Assembly: GCA_018340805.1 (NCBI GenBank)
Contig: JACMZG010001911.1
Location: forward strand, 33,490,533 to 33,554,532
Direction of reading: 5' to 3'
DNA from: Microvelia longipes
Taxonomy: Eukaryota; Arthropoda; Insecta; Hemiptera; Veliidae
Length of the DNA stretch: 64,000 nucleotides
Shown here in pieces: positions 31,549 to 43,951 of the stretch. The notes beneath the pieces were generated by a model. That model saw only the letters and a list, made by a program, of their open reading frames with translations. It did not search any database and had not been told where the DNA came from. Made by a program: the position numbers and the translations under genes. The first letter of the stretch is position 1, and each line of letters starts with the position of its first letter.

Positions 31549-32496
31549 ATGCCGCTGGTTACTGCTTGTGTAGAGTGTCAAGAGGAAATTGAAGAAAAGG
31601 CTCCATCCATCTCATGTAATCGTTGTCTCTATCCTATTCATTTGAATGAATGCTCTCAACTTTCTACATCTGAAATAGCGAAATACAATGCCAAAAAAGG
31701 TAAAAAACCCTTATTTCTTTGCACAGTATGTGTTAAAAGCCGAACAGGTATTGAAGAGGTGTCTCACAGAGTAGACTTCGTTGAGGAGAGACTTGATATT
31801 ATAGAGGGTAAAGTTCATAATATTTCGAATCCTGTCATGGATAAGGTTCTTAATGAGATTTATGAAAGGAAAAGTCGAGCAAATAACCTTATTTTTCACA
31901 ATATAGTTGAACTCGGAGGTGATTCTGATAAACAGAGTCAAGATGCTCATGATAAAGAAAAAATTAAATCATTGATAATGGAATGTGATCCAAATATCAA
32001 TCTTACCAGTCTCAGATCAATCAGACTTGGAGCACCTCAAAATTCTAGCAGTAAAATAAATCAAACCAATGTAAAAGACTCTAGTAGTGGTGATAACAAA
32101 ATGTCCACTGACCAGTGCAGTGACCACAGAAATGATGATAACAACAATATAAAAAATAGTAAACCCCCAGGTCAAGAGCCTACAAATATTAAACCAAGGC
32201 CACTAAAAGTTATTTTTGAGTCAGAATCCATTGCTAACAGTATCTTTTTCAAATTAAAGGAGTTAAAGAATTAAGAATTAACTAATATATCGGTCTCTAA
32301 AGACAGAACTCTTTATGAAAGAAATCAAATTGCTAGACTTCAAAAACAAATCAAAGAAGAGTCGAAAACAGATTCTGTTATAAAATACAAGTTTGGAATT
32401 CATAAAATAGTTAAAAATAAGTCAAAAAACTTGAATCCAGCCTCGCAGAGTCAAGAAATACATCTAAAGCAGCCTCAGACTCAGGGGCCAAGTTGA
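31549..32496 (+). pseudogene. Retrotransposon ORF1 (PHD-like zinc finger, coiled coil), one in-frame stop
   Basis: The ATG at 31549 opens a frame of 315 codons interrupted only by TAA at 32272-32274; after it the same frame continues with the C-terminal ISVSKDRTLYERNQ-type motif and stops at TGA 32494-32496. Residues 8-62 show C-x2-C, C-x2-C, H, C and C-x2-C spacing like the PHD-type finger in CR1/Jockey ORF1 proteins. Residues 70-100 (EEVSHRVDFVEERLDIIEGK) look like a coiled coil. Such proteins bind the element's RNA. A polar Asn/Ser-rich linker follows. The stop may be a mutation or a sequence error; ORF2 begins at the same place. Confidence 0.82.
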
Positions 32497-35240
32497 AAAT
32501 TTACTATCAAAATACTCGTGGCTTGAGATCGAAACTAACTAATCTCAAGACATTATTACCCGGACTAGATTACAACATTTATGCTCTCACGGAGACTTGG
32601 CTTCAAGATTCAGTTCATGATGGAGAACTCTCTAAATGCTGTTGATTCAGCATTTAACTCTTATCAAATAGTCACTGTCGATAAAACAGTAGAACATTTG
32701 TTTGTTCATGTATCAATAGGCTCAACTGAACTAATAATTGGCTGTACTTATATACCACCAAAGTCTTCTGCTCTTATCTACGAAGCACACTCACAAGAAA
32801 TTGAACGAATAGTCACTCAACACCCTGATTTACCAGTCATTCTCTTAGGAGACTACAACCTACCAAATCTTGAATGGACAACAAACGGTATTGTATCATC
32901 CCACTGTTTGAACAATCAAGAGCAAATATTAAAAAATATGGTTGATTTTTGTGATTTAAAGCAGTACAATAATATAAAAAATGTAAATAATAAGATTCTT
33001 GATCTTGCTCTTAGTAATTGTACTGTTGATATAAATAAACCACTTGACAATTTATTGGCAATTGATCATCATCACCCTTGTCTAGAAATGACATGTTCTT
33101 TATTTTCAAACAAAGATGAATATATACAGTATACTGAGGATTTTTTTGATTTTAAAAATGCTGATGTGGATGGTCTAAATAGTTTCTTTAAATACACTGA
33201 TTGGTCAGTTATCAATACTGATAATATTGATGATTCAGTTGAAAACTTTTATGATTTAGTGTATACAGCTTTTTCTAAATATGTTCCTATTCTAAAAATT
33301 AAAAAAAATTATAAAAGATTTCCTATCTGGTTTACTCCGGAGCTAATTGATATTGTTTATAAGAAAAAAAGAGCACACTTCAGATTTAAAGTCACATATT
33401 CCGAACGAGACTATTTAGAATTTTCCAAAATCAGATCTGATTATAAAAAACTAAGTAGGCTATGTTACCAAAAATATATTGAGAATACTGAAGAATCTTT
33501 GCTATTAAATGTGAAAAATGTCTGGAAATATACTCATTCATTGAAATCTAATAAAAGTGGCATACCAAGTAAAATGTATTATAATACAGAAAATGCTGAA
33601 ACTCCACCAGATATAGCTGAACTGTTTGCCAGATTTTTTTCTTCGGTATAACAATGATCAAGGTGATACTAGTAAACTCATCTTACCTTATAATAACTCG
33701 GTTGTGAATATTTCAACTTTCAAGATCAGTCTTTCTCAAGTCAAACATAAGCTTAAATCTCTTGATTCTCATAAAAGCTGTGGTCCTGATAATGTTCCAT
33801 CTTCAATTTTAAAAAAATGTTGTAATACACTAGCTTACCCATTACAACTTATATTTAATAAGTCTCTTGAATGCGGTGTTTTTCCATCTATATGGAAATA
33901 TAGCTTTATTTCTCCAATTTACAAGTCAGGAGATAAACATAATGTTATTAACTACAGGCCAGTGTGCATTCAATCGACATTAGCAAAAATATTTGAAAGC
34001 ATAGTGTTAGATAGTATATTTCCTCAAGTTTCTGCAATTCTTTCAAATCAACAACATGGTTTCCTACCCAAAAGGTCCACTGTTACTAACCTTGCGGTTC
34101 TACAAAATTATATTTTCCAGGCTTTTGATGAGAAGTGTCAAGTGGACGTTATACATACTGATTTTTCAAAAGCATTCGACAGAGTTTGTCTCGAATTGTT
34201 GCTATACAAATTAAAAATGATAGGTTTCCATGGCCCTTTATTAAAATGGTTTGCTAGTTACTTGTTCAACCGTAGTCTCTCTGTCAAAATTAAATCATCC
34301 ATATCTTCTCCGTATAGAGCCGTGTGGTGCCACAAGGTTCACACCTTGGTCCTTTATTATTTATATTATTTATTGATGACATAAAATTTATTTTTAAGAA
34401 TGTTTTTTATTTATTTTTTGCGGATGATTTGAAGTTGTACAGAGTGATAAGGAGCTATCATGATTCAATTATTCTTCAAATAAATCTAGAAAGACTGTAT
34501 CAGTGGTGCTGTAATAACTTATTACCTTTGAACATATCAAAATGTAAATTTATTGTCTTTCATCATTTAAATAGTCCTATTGAAACATCCTATAAATTGT
34601 GCAATAATAATTTAGAAAAACTACTGAGTGTAAATGACTTAGGAATTACTTTTGATACAAACTTAAATTTTATTGAACATATTAATACAATAACATCAAA
34701 AGCTTATAAAATGTTAGGTTTTCTAATTAGATGCACCAGAGATTTTAATAATCCAAAATCAATTGTGTACCTTTATACAACTGGTAAGACCCATACTTGA
34801 GTATGGTTCTCTCATATGGTCTCCATATTACACAAATCATATAAAAACTTTAGAATCAGTTCAACATAAATTTCTAAGATTTTTGAACTATAAATTAAAA
34901 ATTCCTGTTGAGCATCTAAATTTATAATTTTTTATTGTCGTCCCAAAAACTGCAAACTTTGCAGCAGAGGAGAATATCAGCAGATGTTATGTTTATTTAT
35001 AAAATTACAAACAATTTAATAGACTGTCCTGATCTCATTAAATTAATTAATTTCAATGTGCCTAGTCATTACACTCGAACACCCCTCACTTTTTCTACCA
35101 AGTACTTTCCTACCAACTATAGTTATCACACATCCATTCCAAGAATTCAACGCACCGCTAACTCCTTTAGCCAATCCATAGATTATTTCAATATCTCCTT
35201 ACCTCACCTTAAATCCTTTTTAAAATGTATTCAGAATTAA
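32496..35240 (+). pseudogene. Retrotransposon ORF2: AP endonuclease and reverse transcriptase, frameshifted
   Basis: The frame overlaps the ORF1 stop and starts with KIYYQNTRGLRSK and LTETWL, the AP-endonuclease head. The endonuclease continues in a second frame with GDYNLPNLEW and the IDHHHP end (to about 33100). RT follows, with SHKSCGPDNVP, the YRPVCIQ block, GFLPKRST, DFSKAFD, VPQGS..GPLLF, and the catalytic FADD near 34415. The C-terminal part has YKITNNLIDCPDL and ends at 35240. Frameshifts fall near 32630, 33645, 34325 and 34800-34930, so it is inactive. The enzyme would nick target DNA and copy the RNA in place. Confidence 0.9.
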
Positions 35241-35359
35241 TGTAACCCTAATCAATGATAACCAATTTTGGTCAAAATGTGACCATTATATTAATATGTA
35301 TGAGTCATACATTATAGTAAAATGTTTGTTTTTTTTTCTTTTCTTTATGTGCCTAATTA

Positions 35360-35645
35360 TGTAAGTATGCATGTGTATGTATGTGTGTGTGTGTATGTAT
35401 ATGTATATATGTGTGTGTGTATATGTATGTATGTGTGTGTATATGTATATATATATATATAATATATGTATATATATGTATAATATGTATAGTATATATA
35501 TTGTATGTATGTATAATGTATGTATGTATGTATGTGTGTATGTATATATATGTATGTGTTTGTGTATGTATATGTGTATTTATGTATATGTATACAGCTG
35601 TATATGTAGGTATATATGTATTGTATGTTTATATTTACATTTTTG
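35360..35645. repeat. (TGTA)n/(TATG)n microsatellite in the retrotransposon 3' UTR
   Basis: About 285 bp of TGTA, TATG and TA repeats. Two long overlapping open frames across it consist of M, C, V, Y and I only and are not genes. Confidence 0.95.
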
Positions 35646-35879
35646 TTATATACTTCTTTTTGTAGATTTTTAATGATTTCTAATGTATAGATTTCTAATT
35701 TCTATAATTTCTAATTTTTTTGTTGTTGTTTTTTTTTTTTTTTAATAGATTTCTAATGTGATTAATCATGTAAATTATTTTTCTTTTTTTTTTTTTTTTC
35801 ATTGAAATTCTTTTTATTCTTCTTTTTGTAAATTATATATTCTTCTATAAATATTGTAAATTGGGCTTTGCCCGTGTTG

Positions 35880-35910
<31 letters not shown>

Positions 35911-35911
35911 A

Positions 35912-36604
35912 CAACCGTATGCTATGCTATAACAACGGCATGTTTTCCTTGAAGTAGCATTTTGTGTTGCATTTGTGCTAAATTCTGACTATTGGCGTAA
36001 AACTCTCTAGAGTTATACCATTCTATTGATTGCCATCACCTTATACTCCCCTGACCTACAAAATTATTAGGACTTTCGAGCTTTATAATAGAGCCACGAG
36101 CATTTTGGAGTAATGTATAAAATTTAAATAAATAAAATGTCAAAAATAAGATGATTCGTTTAATATGACTATTATTTATATAATAGTGTCTCCATTCAGT
36201 TAAAGTTGTATAAATAAATATAAATAGGTCCAGTGTATACAAGGGGTGATATCTTTTGAACCAATCTGTTTAAATTGCACTAAAAACTCTTATTGTATTT
36301 ATTTTCCTCTCTTTCCTGTCGTATTTTTCGGTAGGATTTGATTTTTCTATTTTTTACCTTGTTCTGTATGATTTGAATAAATAACATGAATTGAATAAAC
36401 CGGAGACACTTTTTTAGCTATTTATTTTGAAAACGTTTTATATTCTAATATTCTTTGTATAATACTTGATATACTCAGTACTATCTTTAAGCCCCTTCTG
36501 TGTTTCCACTTGAATTTATAGACTAGCTTTTGGAATATATACCATGTATACAAAAAAAAAAAAATATAACATAATACTAATATTTACGAAAAATTTAAAG
36601 TATG
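35912..36604. other. Non-coding stretch, nothing recognised
   Basis: No gene, repeat unit or splice pattern that I can support. Confidence 0.4.
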
Positions 36605-36607
36605 GCT

Positions 36608-36815
36608 GGGCTCCGCATTAAGGTATTGCTGTCTCTCTGTAAAGTAATGGCTCCGCATTAAAGTATTGCTGGTCTCTCTGTAAAGAAATGGTCTCCGCAT
36701 TAAAGTATTGCTGGTCTCTCTGTAAAGTAAATGGTCTCCGCATTAAAGTATTGCTGTCTCTCTGTAAAGTAAAGCATTAAATGTCTCTCTGTAAAGTAAA
36801 TGGTCCCGCATTTGA
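36608..36815 (+). repeat. Minisatellite, about 43-bp unit
   Basis: About four and a half copies of CTCCGCATTAAAGTATTGCT followed by GGTCTCTCTGTAAAGTAAAT. Copies differ by one-base indels in runs, and the last two are shortened. Confidence 0.9.
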
Positions 36816-37332
36816 AGTAGAGATAAAACATTATGAATACATCATTTAATTACTTGTATTTACTTCTTTTACATTAGTAAACAACTTAAGGGTGAACTGA
36901 CGCTAAATTTTTCATATACCCTAAATTGCTCCGTCTCTATTTGACTTAGAGATTTGAAATTTGCTAGTCCTAAAAACGTTGTTTTATCTACTCATGGCAG
37001 CAAACTTAATCATTGTTAAACTGATTTTAATTTGCGAAATTATGTTTTCCTTATACTTTTGTAAAAACACGCGACAAAACTTGCAAGTGTCACCAAAATT
37101 TCAAAGTGTCAATAAAAGTTTAAAATGCCAGCAAAATAAAATTATGTAGGCACTTCGGAATTAAAACAGCTCATTATAAACTACAATGTTATGTTTAAAT
37201 TTTTCGAGCAATATTATTTTAATTTTTTCTTAATTCTCAAAAAGATAGTTAATAAATTAAGATAAAAAATATAATTATTTCTAGAAAAAATAATGATGAC
37301 TAAGTATTTTGTTTAATGTTAGCGAATAATAT

Positions 37333-37362
37333 CAAGCGAAACGTTAACAGACGTTTCGCTTG
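37333..37362. repeat. Perfect 12-bp hairpin CAAGCGAAACGT
   Basis: CAAGCGAAACGT (37333-37344) and ACGTTTCGCTTG (37351-37362) around a TAACAG loop. On the minus strand a CTGAAGATGCCTGGCTTCTC phrase stands just before it. Confidence 0.8.
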
Positions 37363-37399
37363 GAGAAGCCAGGCATCTTCAGAATTAAAAAAAAAACCA

Positions 37400-38680
37400 A
37401 ACAACAATCACCAAAAATTTAAAGATTAACCTTACCAAGACCAAAAAATATAAAAACATCGCCAAAAAACTTATTTATAAGTTAAATACAATTAAAATAA
37501 AAGTTATAATAAACACAATATTAAGTTAAAAACGATGTTTTTAACTTGTTAAAAAACTTTGTTTTTCAACAACTAATATTCATTGTTAAAAACGATAAAT
37601 ATTATAATAGGACTGAAGTCTTCATTATTTTTTCTAGAATTCAATTCTTAATAATTCCAATTCCAATAATCAATTCGTCAATATTAATTAGATAAGTATG
37701 TGTAACTATTTATTAACTCACTAAAGAATAATTTATTTTCACGCATACTAATAGTTGAGATATAACAGGCTAAAATAAGTATAAACAAGTGATTTCTAAG
37801 TAATTTCAAATAATAATCAAATGTCGTTTAATGAACACTTAGCTCTCTGCTCCGCTGTCCTAATTTATTTTAAAACTCTATTTGTCTTTAACAAAGTCAT
37901 TTGATTCATTAAAAAATCTTTTAATGAACTGTTGCAAAGTCTGTTCATTCTGCAGGGGTGTTTAAAGATGAACAGACTTGAAGAGAAGAGAGATGAGGAG
38001 ATTGTTGTTTAAAATATTCCTTTTTCCCGGACTAGGTCAGGATCTTTTTAACTAGTGATTCATTAGTAGAGTCAACCTGTTACCAAAATTGGAAAAACTT
38101 ATAAAGGCTAAGGTCTCATATCTTAGAATTATGTGAGCAGCGCTTTTGGTGTCTGATCTATAAAGCCTACAACTGGGTTAACTGATACCGATGTGAAAGT
38201 GTCTTCGAAGCAGTGGCGGAACTAGGTACCATATCAGCGGTACCTCAAGGGCCTTAAAAAAAATAATTTTTTCCTCTATCGAATTTTTTTATAGAACGCA
38301 AACAATAAGTAATGAAATAGTAGAAATTATTTAATTGAATATTTTTTAAAATTCTAATCTTGTATAAACCATATGCATGATTAACAGGAAATACACAAAA
38401 AATAGTGGATAAAATAATAACAGATAATAAAAGGAAGTTAAAGAGCATTGAGGGAAAATTAAATTGTAATACCGATGCCGACAAAGAGACCGGTACCTAC
38501 AACTAACCGCCAAACGGCTCTGAGTCAATGCTTTTGCACTTCTCTCACATAGTTATTTAGAAATTCTTTACTAGTTTGTTTACTCGTCTTGTTACTATAT
38601 CATAAAGTATAATTTTTTGTGCAATACACATTTTTATAGTCAAGTTATTTTAACAATTTATATTAAACCCGCAAAAAGAG
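37400..38680. other. AT-rich non-coding stretch, nothing recognised
   Basis: Short frames at 38254-38528 (minus) overlap in different frames and have no recognisable domain. Confidence 0.4.
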
Positions 38681-38689
38681 AGCGCTTTG

Positions 38690-39250
38690 TTAGTTTACCT
38701 TTAAAAGGACCAAGGAGGCCCAGTTACATTTTTGCAGGGTGTACCAAATCTGAAGTTCTACCACTAAGACAATATCTGGTCAAAGGAAACATTGACCAGT
38801 TACATATACTGCTCTGAGATCGTTTCTTCTTAGACTGTGAATGTCTCAGTCAGCTTTTAATTGGGTCCTTTTAACATGTGTTGCCCATGGTACAGTTGAT
38901 TGGTTAAGAGCAAACTTCAGACAGCAACATTGATTATAGGTATAGGTTACTCTGGGTTCAGGGCTCAAAGGAGCTGTCTCAGGCTCTTTTTTGCAAAGGT
39001 GTCTGGTTCATTTACTTTAATTTCCTTATGGCCAGGCACCCATCTGATTGCTGCATCATTCTTGAGTGACAGGGTTAAAAGGTTTTGTAAGCACCCCCAG
39101 ACAAGCTTAGAGTTAGCTTTGTATGAACCAAGAGATTTAATAGCGGCTTGGCTGTCAGTAAAAATATTAATAAAAGTCTAATTAAGGTTGTTACGAACAA
39201 TGTCACAGATAAAGGCCTTGGACAAAAGTAATACATAAACCATGAAGGGA
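38690..39250 (-). pseudogene. RNase H relic of an I-like non-LTR retrotransposon
   Basis: On the minus strand one frame reads INIFTDSQAAIKSLGSYKAN, then further on AIRWVPGHKEI and NEPDTFAKKS (about 39170-38985). These are the second and third acidic sites and the histidine loop of retroelement RNase H. Worn frames downstream (to about 38690) keep EETISEQY-like and LVNV.F pieces of the C-terminal SRNDLR..TGHC motif. Stops and frameshifts make it dead. The plus-strand frames at 38617-38817 and 38900-39181 are shadows of this sequence. Confidence 0.75.
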
Positions 39251-39770
39251 AACAAATGCAATTTCTGTCAGACATAACATGCATTTCTCACAAGGAAGTT
39301 GACTCAAATTTTCCTATGGGTGCATCCATCTTGTTTTCCTACTCTAAATGTAAACAAACTATTTATGGAATTCGACATTATTGATTTTAATTCGTTGATT
39401 TTTACTTTTTAGTATAAAATGTTTATGATTTGTATAAGAAATATATTTTATTATTCAATAGAGATTGAAGTACTAGTTTTGTTAAACTTCTTAAAACAAG
39501 CGGCTAATTAAACTTTTATTTTTGTGTATACTACTGTTGAGTAGTATCCACAAAAAATAAAAATTGTGCTTACATTTTCCAAGAGATATGTGTTTTTTCT
39601 TTCAAATATTAACTTTTATTGGTAATGTTAGAATAATTAACCTAAAGTTGAAGAATATAATCGTAATTTTAAGTTATATTTAAGGTAATAAACTTTCGTC
39701 TGTAGATTTTTCAAAATCTAAAAAAAAACATGTAATATACCTTTACAGCAGTTTCTTTTTTCTCCGACGA
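39225..39770 (+). repeat. Dispersed repeat family R2, copy 1
   Basis: Matches 46815-47375 in the same orientation: CAAATGCAATTTCTGTCAGA, TAAATGTAAACAAACTATTT, AGCGGCTA..T.AACTTTT, ATCGTAATTTTAAGTTATAT and a CTTTAC.{A}TAGTTTCT end. It is non-coding and overlaps the start of the RNase H relic, so the family may be the 5' part or flank of that element. Confidence 0.75.
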
Positions 39771-39784
39771 AGTAACTGTAATAA

Positions 39785-39970
39785 TTATTATACAATAGTT
39801 ATTTATGCACCAAGAAAGTAAAGAATGGTATTATTTCCCTAAGCCGAGGGTTTCATGTGTTTAACCCCCGAGGCAAAGCCGAGGTAGGTAATTACGAGGG
39901 GAAAAATAGTATTTTACTCCCAAGGTCCATACAAGATTTTATATCTAGACGATTTGTTGTATTGTATTCT
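39785..39970 (+). repeat. Dispersed repeat family R3, copy 1
   Basis: Shares ATAGTTATTTA.GCACCAAG, AGTAAAG, CGAGG.AA.GCCGAGG-type phrases and GTACAAGATTTTA-like end with 44060-44345. Confidence 0.6.
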
Positions 39971-39984
39971 ATATTTTTTTGGGT

Positions 39985-40200
39985 CGGACCCCTTATAAAT
40001 TTAGGGACTGCTGCCCCCAAAAAAGTAAAAAAAAATGTATTGTTCCAAACAACTTTTTTTGACCTGAAACGGATTTCGAGCCACTTAAAAAAAATTTTTG
40101 GTCGGGTCGACCTTATAAATTTTGGGGGTGCCACCCCCGGGAAAATCACAAACATTGATAGGTCACCTGTATAAATTTGGAGAATACCGCACCCCTAAAA
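39985..40200 (+). repeat. Three imperfect copies of a CTTATAAATTTTGGGGGTGC unit
   Basis: GGACCCCTTATAAATTTAGG (39996 on), GTCGACCTTATAAATTTTGG (40107 on) and CACCTGTATAAATTTGGAGA (about 40166 on), each followed by a GCC(A/G)CCCCC or GCACCCC end. The spacing is uneven (about 110 then 60 bp). Open frames on both strands here arise from the repeat. Confidence 0.7.
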
Positions 40201-40479
40201 AATTGATATAATGAGTTTTAATAAGCCATTTGATATAATAGGAAACACTTTTTACTCCCTTGGGAGTGAAAAGTGCTTCTTTACTTCCTAAAAACTACAC
40301 CGTCTGGAGATAAAAAAAAAAAAAAATTTATCCAAGTAAATTAAACACAAAAAAGGTATATCCTAGAGGGCTTATACGCAGATATTCTAATTTTAGCTTT
40401 TTTATATTTTTGAGCTACTATCAGCTGATCAGGCATAAAAGATTATTTTTACATGGGTTTGTATAGGATTTTTCCTGAT

Positions 40480-40716
<237 letters not shown>

Positions 40717-42809
40717 TATATACTTTACCTTACTTTAAAGTGAAGTTAGGCTTATCTATTTATTACATCATAGATGTTGAATGAAATGATAGTTGAATGA
40801 CAAGATGTCAAATTTCATGATTTCATGAACCATGATTTCTCTAACTTCAGTATTACAAAGAAAAGAAAATAAAAATGTTGAGAGAAGAAAAACATCCATT
40901 TAGAAACGTGTTAACAACATTCTTTTGACGTCTGGAAAGGAAAACTTAAAACACCTTAAAAATAAAAACTTTACGACCAAAAGAAGTAAAAAGTAGTTTA
41001 TTAAAAGTTTTAGTTTGACCAAAGGAAACCTAACTCGAAGGTGAGCTTTTCTCTCTGTCCAGCTTTTCTTGAAAAATCTTTTTTTAAATAAAAAAAGTTG
41101 TTGTGATTCAGTTAAAGTCTGTTTAGATTCAGAAATAAGATTGAAAGAGAGTGAAAAATAAACTTTTCCTTAAGATTAAAAAGAAACCTGTTAAAAGATC
41201 CTGCATAACCGTCTGTTAACCTTTACTTTTGAAAGAATAGAAAATACTGTAATGGTATTGAAAAAATTCAATGCAACAAAATCAACTAAAAATTAGCTTT
41301 CTTCATGAAAAATCAATTGTATTGATTTATTTTGGACCATTACAAACTAATTTTTACTTCGTTCACCCGCGAGGTTGAACATCCTGCTAAACTACGCGTC
41401 TGAACAAAATATATGTGATATAATTTGAGATTCTGTGTCAGAATAAAGTTCAAGACAAGAGGATTCAACGAGCTTGTTTTTTAACCGCTTTATAACATCT
41501 TGTTTTGAGCAATACAAGCACAACAACGCAAAGGGATTTTAATTGTGAACAATAATTCTTATTACTCGTACAATTAATTTGAAAAAATCGAATTAGAAAG
41601 AGACGCGAAATGGCCCTTACCATTTCCCTGACACTTTTTACAAAGCATCGTGATGCTATTAATACATGTATCTCAACTGCGCAAAAAGCCCTCACACGCA
41701 TAACCTTCTGAATCCTAACTTTGAGGCAAGAATGCGGCGGGAATCCACAAAATACGCAGCGAAATCAAGCGTAAGACCCCTTACTTCAAGCGATTTGCTT
41801 TATCCACTTCAACCTTATCACTAACACTTTTCATAAACACGTATTGTTTTGGTACTCTTTTTTCTTTTAAACGTAAATCTAAAACACTCATATTAAACCA
41901 TTTACTCTATTTTATTCAATTTGTAGCTTCATTATCGAAATTTATTTAATTAATTGAATAAAAACCGTAGACATACTAAAGAAATCATAAGAATGAATAA
42001 AGACGAACAATCATTTTATAATAAATAAAAAAATATAATCATAATAAATAGGAGTAAGAAGATTTAACAAAAACAACTTTCTTTTCAACAATAACAAGAA
42101 TTGAGGTCTATTTTTAATCTAGAAATTGGAGACCAAATAAGCTGCCTCTTATTTTCGGCCCTCCCTCGTAGGGTTGCGTGTTTCCCGCCTCAAAGATCGT
42201 AAACAACCCAGCTCTGCCTTATCATGAGTTTAACTTGCTCAATTATTATTGAGTATTCATTCACGCTACATTTATAATTATAGCTCTTAATAAGAAAGGT
42301 GTTTTTAAAAACTGGAAAAGTTAAAGATTATTATTTTATCAAAAATAATCACGTATGTTTTGAAAACTAATAATTAAATATGAATTAAAATTAATTAATG
42401 TTATGATTATTATTGTTTTGCAATCATATTTCTTTCATATTCTTTACACATAGAGTGAACCTAAGAAAAACGACACCGATTTTTTATTTAGATTCTGTTC
42501 TATTATCTAGCAACTCGGTCCGTTCTATTGTATCGGATATATTCTTAATTACGTTCCCTAACAAGAATGCATTAGTTTAGTACAAGTTCCTAGCTAGGCT
42601 GCCTTTTCAAATACCTACTCTGATAAATCTCCTATTTGGTTCAATTTTTCTTTTCCTGGACAAGCCTTGTCGTAATAGTCGTAAATAGTCTGTTTTGAGA
42701 CTGTTCCTCATTTTGTTGTGGGTATCCAGTATAATTCTATGTAACTTCAAAATTACATCTTATATGCTCTTTCTTAATCCAGAGAGAACTAAATTCTACT
42801 GGAAATTCT
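40717..42809. other. Non-coding stretch, nothing recognised
   Basis: The frame at 41465-41701 (minus, about 78 codons) starts at ATG but has no known domain, no splice context and no supporting repeat copy. Confidence 0.4.
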
Positions 42810-42849
42810 AACGGACAGTAGGGACTTCTAAAAGTCCCTACTGTCCGTT
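42810..42849. repeat. Perfect 18-bp hairpin, 4-nt loop
   Basis: AACGGACAGTAGGGACTT (42810-42827), loop CTAA, AAGTCCCTACTGTCCGTT (42832-42849). No mismatch. Confidence 0.95.
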
Positions 42850-43229
42850 TATTACGCTTATTTGTTTAGTCATTTTTCTTACGGAACGGTGACTCCCTCA
42901 TTAATGACAATATTTATCCTATTACAAAAGAAAGCTTTGACAGTGATATTTAAACTAAATCCTCAACAATCTTGTAGGGAAATATTTAATTATTCGTATA
43001 CTTAAAGATTTTGGTTATTGATTTGGCTTTAGTTAGTTATTACTTGGAAGTAAGTTGGTTTAATTAAAGTTATCTACTAGATAAGACGCCAGCAATAATT
43101 CTTATGTTGAACTGCTTTATAGGAAGTTCAATCCAACCTGATAATATTAAATTTTCACCATTGACAATGAATGCTCTTGTCATAGGCCAAGTTAAAAATA
43201 GTTGTTTTAATTCATTCTACAGAGTATCC

Positions 43230-43760
43230 AATCAGATACTACGTACACACAGCGTATGTAACAGGCGATCGTATTGGATACGTATGCAATACGGTCAACT
43301 AACTTCACGGTTCTTACAGCGTCTTTGTTTAGTCGATCGAGTGAGATTACGTGATAACTGATCCCGCAAAAACATCGCGTCTTTTATAGTGAAGGTTCAC
43401 TTTTGGTTATAAGGAAGATTAAAACAGAAAATATATTTAATTAAATTGTGATTTCTTTGCATAATAATAAAGTTACACTAAAAAAATAATAGGTATTGCA
43501 AAAGTTATTTGATCAAAAACGGTAATATAAAAGTGAAATAAAGAGAAATAAAAGTTCGACGAGAAGGTTATCCATTAAATACGATCGTCTCTAAAGGTGC
43601 CTACAGCGTATCGGGGGATCCATTTAGATTCCATCTCCCTAGTTATAGCGTATGCGATCGGATCCCCTCCGCATGGTTCATACAGCTAATATTATCGTAT
43701 TGAAAGATCGTACTCTTTACGATACGCGGATCTAGAATTGTGTGTGAACGTACTAAGAGA
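43230..43760. other. Possible non-autonomous element with CGATCGTA/TACGATACGC phrases
   Basis: Near the left limit CTACGTACACACAGCGTATG and near the right limit GTGTGTGAACGTAC (on the plus strand) are roughly inverted. Between them are several GATCGTA, GCGTATCG and TACGATACGC phrases unlike the surrounding AT-rich DNA. The inverted ends match only in part, so this is a tentative call. Confidence 0.3.
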
Positions 43761-43896
43761 AAGCTCAGGTTTCAATGATGATTTTTCATTTTACTTCTCC
43801 CACAGAGGCCACAAAGCTTTACATATTGTTCACCAAAAGATAAATGTATACTGTTTTCAATAAAGTTTAAAGCCTCTTTAGCCAATGAGGCTGATG

Positions 43897-43951
43897 TAAC
43901 CTCTGGCTCTTGTTAGGAATTTACTAATTTCCTAACCAGAGCCAGAGGTTA
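43897..43951. repeat. 23-bp hairpin with one mismatch, 9-nt loop
   Basis: TAACCTCTGGCTCTTGTTAG plus GAA (43897-43919) and the reverse complement at 43929-43951, with a single T/G difference. Confidence 0.93.

Larger units (their letters stand above)
31333..35911 (+). mobile_element. Jockey/CR1-like non-LTR retrotransposon, nearly full length
   Basis: About 4.6 kb: a 5' region of about 215 bp, ORF1 (31549-32496), ORF2 with endonuclease and reverse transcriptase (about 32496-35240), a 3' UTR with a TG/TA microsatellite, and a terminus GGGCTTTGCCCGTGTTGTAA followed by about seven AAAT units. No RNase H is seen, as in Jockey and CR1 clades. Its start coincides with the right arm limit at 31332. 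No target-site duplication was found, so either the true 5' end is slightly elsewhere or the junction was rearranged. Confidence 0.85.

Noticed and set aside
35371..35673. Two long overlapping frames rich in M, C, V and Y
   Set aside because: Made by the TGTA/TATG microsatellite in the retrotransposon 3' UTR.
39857..40174. 105-codon plus frame and 87-codon minus frame as genes
   Set aside because: Both lie across repeated sequence (family R3 and the TATAAATTTTGGGG unit) and mirror each other.
41465..41701. 78-codon minus frame as a gene
   Set aside because: Has Cys and Arg but no known motif or context; similar lengths arise by chance here.
43230..43760. A DNA transposon with clear inverted ends
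   Set aside because: The proposed ends match only over scattered bases and no target-site duplication is visible; kept only as a low-confidence entry.
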